From JBOGHU01 sp050742255 (GTDB lineage Bacteria > Actinomycetota > Acidimicrobiia > Acidimicrobiales > CADCSY01), in contig JBOGHU010000095.1 of the NCBI GenBank assembly GCA_050742255.1, forward strand, positions 1 to 8,910: a stretch of DNA of 8,910 nt, in the 5' to 3' direction. The translations under genes and the position numbers were made by a program. The stretch's first letter is position 1; the number at the start of each line of letters is the position of its first letter. Positions 5,453 to 8,910 of this stretch are shown here, one piece after another. The notes beneath the pieces are model-generated. The model made no database searches and had not been told where the DNA came from. It saw nothing but the letters and a program-made list of their open reading frames with translations.

Positions 5453-6088
5453 ATGGCCCAGCCCTCGGACGCCCACCTCCTCCTGCTCCACGTCCTTCGC
5501 CTGCGGGGGACCGCCGATGCGGGGAGCGTCGCGTCCGCGGCGGGGATGGCGCCGGCCGACGCCGGCACCGGCCTCGACGACCTGCACACGGCGGGCCTGG
5601 TCCAGCGGCGGGCGGGGTCCCAGTCGGAGTGGTCGCTCACCGCCCTGGGGCGCAAGCACCACGCCGCGCTCGTGGCCGAGGAGCTCGATGCCTGCCGGTG
5701 CCGCCCCGCCCTGGAGGCCGTGTACCGTCGCTTCCGCCAGATCAACCCGGAGCTGTTGGGGGCCTGCACCGCCTGGCAGCTGCGGGACGTCGACGGCGCC
5801 CAGGTCGTCAACGACCACGCCGACGCCGCCCACGACGCCACGGTGGTGGCCAGGCTGCGCTCCGTGCACGAGCGCGTCCGGCCCCTCGCCGGTGAGCTGG
5901 GCCAGCGCCTGGACCGCTTCCGCCCTTACCTGCCCCGCCTCCAGGCGGCCCTCGACCGGGTCGTGGCCGGCGATGGGGAGTGGTTCACCCGGCCCACCCT
6001 CGACAGCTACCACACGGTGTGGTTCGAGCTCCACGAGGACCTGCTGGTCACCCTGGGCCTCGACCGGGCCGCCGAGGGCCGGGCATGA
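5453..6088 (+). CDS. Winged-helix (MarR-like) putative transcriptional regulator
   Basis: 211 residues in two parts. Residues 5-70 look like a winged helix. A helix (DAHLLLLHVLRL) is followed by a second helix over ADAGSVASAAGM, a recognition-helix-like APADAGTGLDDLHTAGLVQR, and the wing ending in WSLTALGRKHH. Residues 75-211 are mostly helical with conserved-looking blocks ACTAWQLRDVDG, NDHADAAHDATVVARL and YHTVWFELHEDLLVTLGLDR. I recall this architecture from actinobacterial proteins annotated as MarR-like or generic regulators, but I know of no defined ligand. The Trp/His-rich C-terminal domain may sense a small molecule. ATG 5453 is chosen because of the TAACGT box. The stop overlaps the dapA start (ATGA), so the two are translationally coupled, which suggests a link to diaminopimelate supply. 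The DNA target is unknown; autoregulation through the divergent region is possible. Confidence 0.72.
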   Translation: MAQPSDAHLLLLHVLRLRGTADAGSVASAAGMAPADAGTGLDDLHTAGLVQRRAGSQSEWSLTALGRKHHAALVAEELDACRCRPALEAVYRRFRQINPELLGACTAWQLRDVDGAQVVNDHADAAHDATVVARLRSVHERVRPLAGELGQRLDRFRPYLPRLQAALDRVVAGDGEWFTRPTLDSYHTVWFELHEDLLVTLGLDRAAEGRA

Positions 6089-6993
6089 CCCCCCGCTTCG
6101 GCCCGGTGCTCACCGCCATGGTGACGCCGTTCGACGATGACCTGGCCGTCGACTACGAGGCGGCGGTGGGCCTGGCCCGCTGGCTGGCCAACCACGGCAG
6201 CACCGGCCTGGTGGTGTCGGGCACGACCGGCGAGAGCCCCACCCTCACCGACGAGGAGAAGCTGGAGCTGTGGCGGGCGGTGGCCGGCGCCGTCACCGTA
6301 CCTGTGATCGCCGGGACCGGCAGCAACGACACCCGCCACTCCGTCGCCCTCACCCGGGCCGCGTCGGCCTGCGGGGTGGCCGGCGTGCTGGTGGTCGCCC
6401 CCTACTACAACCGGCCCTCCCAGGCCGGCCTGGCCGCCCACTTCCGGGCGGTGGCCGGCGCCACCGCCCTGCCGGTCATGATCTACGACATCCCGGGGCG
6501 CACCGGGCGCAAGGTGGCCACCTCGACCCTGGTCGACCTGGCCGGGACCGTGCCCAACATCGTGGCCGTCAAGGACGCGGCCGGGAGCCCGGCGGGGTCG
6601 GCCGCCCTGGTGGCCGCCGCCCCCGCCGGCTTCGAGCTGTACAGCGGCGACGACTCGCTCACCCTCCCCCTGCTGGCGGTGGGCGCCGTGGGCGTGGTCG
6701 GGGTGGCCACCCACTGGGCCGGTGAGCTGATGGCCGCCCTGGTGGCGGCCTTCGCCGGCGGTCACGTCCAGGAGGCCCGCCGGCTCAACGCCCGCCTCCT
6801 GCCCAGCTTCGCCTTCGAGTCCAGCGAGACGGCCCCCAACCCGGTCCCCACCAAGGCCATGCTGCGGGTGCTGGGCCACCCCGTCGGCTGGTGCCGACCA
6901 CCCATGGGGCCCGAGCCCCCCGAGCTCGAGGCTCAGGCCCGCCGGGTGCTGGCCGACCTGGGTGCGGTCGCGGTGGGCGCGTCACGTGGCTGA
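6085..6993 (+). CDS. dapA: 4-hydroxy-tetrahydrodipicolinate synthase (DapA)
   Basis: A 302-residue class I aldolase (TIM barrel) that condenses pyruvate with aspartate semialdehyde, the first committed step to diaminopimelate and lysine. The Schiff-base lysine is K163 in NIVAVKDAAG. The proton-relay residues are T47 in SGTTGES, Y108 in APYYNRP and Y134 in MIYDIPGRTG, and R139 is the carboxylate-binding Arg. All align with E. coli T44, Y107, Y133, R138 and K161. The length is normal. Its ATG overlaps the regulator's stop by 4 nt. Its own end overlaps the RNase J start by 8 nt, so the three form one operon. The C-terminal helices (NPVPTKAMLRVLGHP) are typical and intact. Allosteric lysine inhibition cannot be judged from sequence alone. 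Confidence 0.97.
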   Translation: MTPRFGPVLTAMVTPFDDDLAVDYEAAVGLARWLANHGSTGLVVSGTTGESPTLTDEEKLELWRAVAGAVTVPVIAGTGSNDTRHSVALTRAASACGVAGVLVVAPYYNRPSQAGLAAHFRAVAGATALPVMIYDIPGRTGRKVATSTLVDLAGTVPNIVAVKDAAGSPAGSAALVAAAPAGFELYSGDDSLTLPLLAVGAVGVVGVATHWAGELMAALVAAFAGGHVQEARRLNARLLPSFAFESSETAPNPVPTKAMLRVLGHPVGWCRPPMGPEPPELEAQARRVLADLGAVAVGASRG

Positions 6994-8638
6994 GCCGCTG
7001 CGCATCACGTTCCTGGGCGGGCTGGGGGAGATCGGGCGCAACTGCGCCTGCCTGGAGCTGGACGGGCGCATCGTGCTGCTCGACTGCGGGCTCATGTTCC
7101 CCAACGCCGAGATGCTGGGCATCGACCTGGTGCTGCCCGACTTCACCTGGCTGCGGGCGAACGCCGACCGGGTCGAGGGGTGCGTGCTGACCCACGGGCA
7201 CGAGGACCACGTGGGTGGGCTCCCGTACCTGCTGCGCGACCTGTCCTTCCCCGTCTTCGGCTCACCGCTCACGCTGGGCCTGGCCCGCAACCGCATCGAA
7301 GAGGCGGGCCTGCTGGACCGCACCGAGCTGGTCCCCGTCGCCGACGGTGAGCGGCGGCGCATCGGGCCCTTCGAGGTTGAGTTCGTCCCTGTGGCCCACT
7401 CGGTGCCCCACGGCTTCGCCACCGCGTTCCACACCCCCCAGGGGGTGGTGCTCCACTCGGGCGACTGGAAGCTCGACCTCACCCCGGTCGACGGCCGGGT
7501 CACCGACCTGGCCCGCCTGGGCGCGGTGGCCGCCGGCCCGGGGGTGCGGCTGCTGCTGGGTGACTCGACCAACGCCGAGGAGGCCGGTCACAGCCGGTCG
7601 GAGCGCTCGGTCGGCGGGTCGCTGCGGACGATCTTCTCCCAGGCCAAGGGGCAGCGGATCGTCACCGCCTGCTTCGCCAGCCACATCCACCGGATCCAGC
7701 AGATCGCCGACGTGGCCATCGAGTCGGGCCGGGTGGTCGCCACCTTGGGGCTGTCGATGCGCAAGAACGTCCGCCTGGCGCGCGACATGGGGCTGTTGCA
7801 CATCCCCGACGCCTCGGTGCTCGACATCGCCGACATCGACGAGATCCCGCCCGAGCAGGTGTGCGTGATCTCCACCGGCTCCCAGGGCGAGCCCATGTCC
7901 GCCCTGGCCCGCATGGCGGCCAGCGAGAACAAGTGGCTGCGGGTCGGTCCCGGCGACACGGTGATCCTCAGCTCCCACCCCATCCCCGGCAACGAGGCCG
8001 ACGTGGGCCGGGTCATCGACGGCCTGCACCGCCTGGGTGCCGACGTGATCCACTCCGGCATCGCCGAGGTGCACGTCACCGGGCACGCCATGGCCGAGGA
8101 GCTCAAGACCCTCCTGGCGGTCGCCTCCCCCGATTGGTTCATCCCCGTCCACGGGGAGCACCGGCACCTGGTCCACCACGGCCGGCTGGCCGTCGCCGTG
8201 GGCATGGACGAGGATCGCATCCTGGTCTGCCAGGACGGGGACCAGGTGGAGCTGGGCGACGGTGGCCTGCGGAGGGTGGGCGAGGTGCCGGCCGGCTACC
8301 TCTACGTCGACGGGGTGGTGGGCGACGTGGGCCACGGCATCCTGCGGGACCGGCGGGTCCTGGCCGAGGAGGGCGTGATCGTCGTGGTGGTCACCGTGGA
8401 CGTCAGGACCGGTGCGGTGATCGCCGGTCCTGAGATCATCACCCGGGGCTGGGTCCACGCCGCCGAGGCCGAGGATCTGCTGGAGGAGGCCCGCCGGCGG
8501 GTGGTCGCCGGCGTCGAATCGGCCACTGACACCGACGTGGAGACCATCCAACGCCACGCCCGGAAGGCCCTGGGCCAGTTCGTCAACGAGCGCACCCGGC
8601 GCCGTCCCATGATCGTCCCGGTGGTGATGGAGGCTTGA
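6986..8638 (+). CDS. rnj: Ribonuclease J
   Basis: A 550-residue metallo-beta-lactamase/beta-CASP ribonuclease with endo- and 5'-3' exonuclease activity in mRNA turnover and rRNA maturation. The start region has the family block FLGGLGEIGRN. The zinc motif HGHEDH spans residues 70-75, with further ligands H138 in VAHSVPHG and D160 in HSGDWKLD. The beta-CASP part contains GDSTNAE, FASHIHR, SMRKN, STGSQGEP and HVTGHA (H363, H367), and the final zinc ligand is H389 in PVHGEHRH. The C-terminal domain after about residue 450 is complete. GTG 6986 is chosen because it puts the beta-lactamase fold near the N-terminus; GTG 6962 would add eight residues inside dapA. The dapA–rnj pair is conserved in actinobacteria. 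No ribosome binding site is obvious, so coupling to dapA is likely. Confidence 0.96.
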   Translation: MAEPLRITFLGGLGEIGRNCACLELDGRIVLLDCGLMFPNAEMLGIDLVLPDFTWLRANADRVEGCVLTHGHEDHVGGLPYLLRDLSFPVFGSPLTLGLARNRIEEAGLLDRTELVPVADGERRRIGPFEVEFVPVAHSVPHGFATAFHTPQGVVLHSGDWKLDLTPVDGRVTDLARLGAVAAGPGVRLLLGDSTNAEEAGHSRSERSVGGSLRTIFSQAKGQRIVTACFASHIHRIQQIADVAIESGRVVATLGLSMRKNVRLARDMGLLHIPDASVLDIADIDEIPPEQVCVISTGSQGEPMSALARMAASENKWLRVGPGDTVILSSHPIPGNEADVGRVIDGLHRLGADVIHSGIAEVHVTGHAMAEELKTLLAVASPDWFIPVHGEHRHLVHHGRLAVAVGMDEDRILVCQDGDQVELGDGGLRRVGEVPAGYLYVDGVVGDVGHGILRDRRVLAEEGVIVVVVTVDVRTGAVIAGPEIITRGWVHAAEAEDLLEEARRRVVAGVESATDTDVETIQRHARKALGQFVNERTRRRPMIVPVVMEA

Positions 8639-8657
8639 CACAGGCCTGACGTGCCGC

Positions 8658-8677
8658 CGGGTGGCGCCGCCCACCCG
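8658..8677 (+). terminator. GC-rich hairpin after RNase J (possible terminator)
   Basis: CGGGTGG (8658-8664) and CCACCCG (8671-8677) form a perfect 7-bp stem with a 6-nt loop, 19 nt after the RNase J stop. No T-run follows, so it is not a classic Rho-independent terminator. Actinobacterial terminators often lack the T-run. Confidence 0.45.
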
Positions 8678-8678
8678 C

Positions 8679-8725
8679 CTCTCCGGTCACTCCACGTCGC
8701 CCAGCGACGGCCAGCGACCGGAGAG
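8679..8725 (+). terminator. Nested stem-loop between RNase J and the next gene
   Basis: A perfect 10-bp inverted repeat, CTCTCCGGTC (8679-8688) and GACCGGAGAG (8716-8725), encloses a second perfect 6-bp hairpin CGTCGC-CCA-GCGACG (8695-8709). The two stacked stems make a 47-nt structured element right after the first hairpin. It may be part of a bipartite terminator, an mRNA 3' end protector, or a leader structure for the next gene. No T-tract is present. The orientation as RNA is symmetric, so function on either strand is possible. Confidence 0.55.
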
Positions 8726-8756
8726 CCGGGTGGTCGGTGGATGCTGTTGCTGGTGT

Positions 8757-8762
8757 TAGTGT
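8757..8762 (+). promoter_or_regulatory. Weak -10 candidate before the probable ftsK
   Basis: TAGTGT fits TAnnnT and lies 10 nt before GTG 8773. It sits in a short T/G-rich stretch (about 8741-8772) that is conspicuously less GC-rich than the rest, as promoter melting regions often are. No -35 is clear. If correct, the transcript would have a leader of at most a few nucleotides. Confidence 0.25.
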
Positions 8763-8772
8763 TGTTGCCACT

Positions 8773-8910
8773 GTGGCAGGAGGCAAGAGACGTCGAGCGC
8801 CGGTTCGCCGGGCGTCCACCCGTGCGGCCTCGCCCCGGTGGGCGCCGGCCCGCCTGGCTCCGGCACGGAGGGCGCCGGCCCGGTGGGCGCCGGTCCGGTG
8901 GGCGCCGGCC
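8773..8910 (+). CDS. ftsK: N-terminus of a probable FtsK DNA translocase (partial)
   Basis: The reading frame from GTG 8773 stays open to the window edge (46 codons). It starts VAGGKRRRAPVRRASTRA and continues as an Ala/Pro/Arg repeat. In actinobacteria ftsK commonly follows dapA–rnj, and FtsK/SpoIIIE proteins there often open with a basic, Ser/Ala/Lys/Arg-rich tail before the membrane helices. No membrane, RecA-like or gamma domain is visible in this short piece, so the name rests on synteny. A competing frame from ATG 8741 is also open to the edge and begins with a leader-like MLLLVLVLLPLW; it then becomes Gly/Arg/Pro low complexity and is considered less likely. GGAGG at 8777-8782 lies just inside the predicted start rather than before it, so the start is uncertain. 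Confidence 0.5.
   Translation, partial: MAGGKRRRAPVRRASTRAASPRWAPARLAPARRAPARWAPVRWAPA
8794..8910 (+). repeat. 15-bp tandem repeat coding for an x-A-P-A-R array
   Basis: From 8836 the sequence is five tandem 15-bp units (8836, 8851, 8866, 8881, 8896). Units 1 and 5 are identical (CGGTGGGCGCCGGCC), units 3 and 4 differ by one base each, and unit 2 is more diverged. In the GTG 8773 frame they encode RWAPA-type pentapeptides. The same five-residue period, x-A-(P/S)-x-R, extends back in degenerate form to 8794, giving about eight units. The array runs off the window edge, so its full length is unknown. Confidence 0.8.

Noticed and set aside
6007..6879. A 290-codon minus-strand frame opposite dapA
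   Set aside because: It is an antisense shadow of dapA, rich in His/Gly/Gln, with no start context or motif.
7262..8674. A 470-codon open frame on the minus strand opposite RNase J
   Set aside because: It lies wholly over a clear RNase J gene, is rich in His/Gly/Asp/Pro typical of antisense GC-rich sequence, and shows no motif. It is a shadow of biased codon use.

Overview
The window is very GC-rich, with codon third positions almost always G or C. It has many GTG starts, short intergenic gaps and 4-nt gene overlaps. The order pnp (3' end) – M16 peptidase – dapB … dapA – RNase J – probable ftsK matches the conserved actinobacterial order (in Mycobacterium: gpsI–pepR–dapB and dapA–rnj–ftsK). 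Together with the small Asp23/DUF2273/DUF6286-type envelope genes, this points to an actinobacterium, plausibly an Acidimicrobiia-like lineage. The lineage is inferred from style and synteny, not from a marker gene.

Layout. (1) 2–2209, plus strand: the 3' end of a probable polynucleotide phosphorylase, an M16 zinc peptidase, and dapB (dihydrodipicolinate reductase). (2) 2213–5384, minus strand, convergent with dapB across only 3 bp: a tight seven-gene run. In transcription order it encodes a DedA/VTT-like membrane protein, a small J-domain (HPD) protein, a 59-residue DUF2273-like membrane peptide, two Asp23/Gls24-family proteins, and two related two-helix membrane proteins (DUF6286-like and AmaP-like). 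(3) 5385–5452: a compact divergent promoter region with a TAnnnT box 7 nt before each start codon, suggesting leaderless mRNAs both ways. (4) 5453–8638, plus strand: a winged-helix regulator, dapA (dihydrodipicolinate synthase) and RNase J, each overlapping the next. (5) 8639–8772: a non-coding gap with two strong inverted repeats. (6) 8773–8910: the 5' end of a gene, probably ftsK, made of an Ala/Pro/Arg pentapeptide repeat.

How it fits together. DapA and DapB catalyse the first two committed steps towards diaminopimelate and lysine, so they serve peptidoglycan and protein synthesis. PNPase and RNase J are RNA-processing enzymes, and FtsK would act in chromosome segregation and division. The minus-strand block looks like a membrane-anchored Asp23 system: Asp23 proteins, their likely two-helix anchors and a small membrane peptide, here with a J-domain protein and a DedA-like protein. 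This chaperone-linked envelope cluster between the two lysine genes is the least ordinary part of the window. No mobile element, CRISPR array, tRNA or rRNA was seen.
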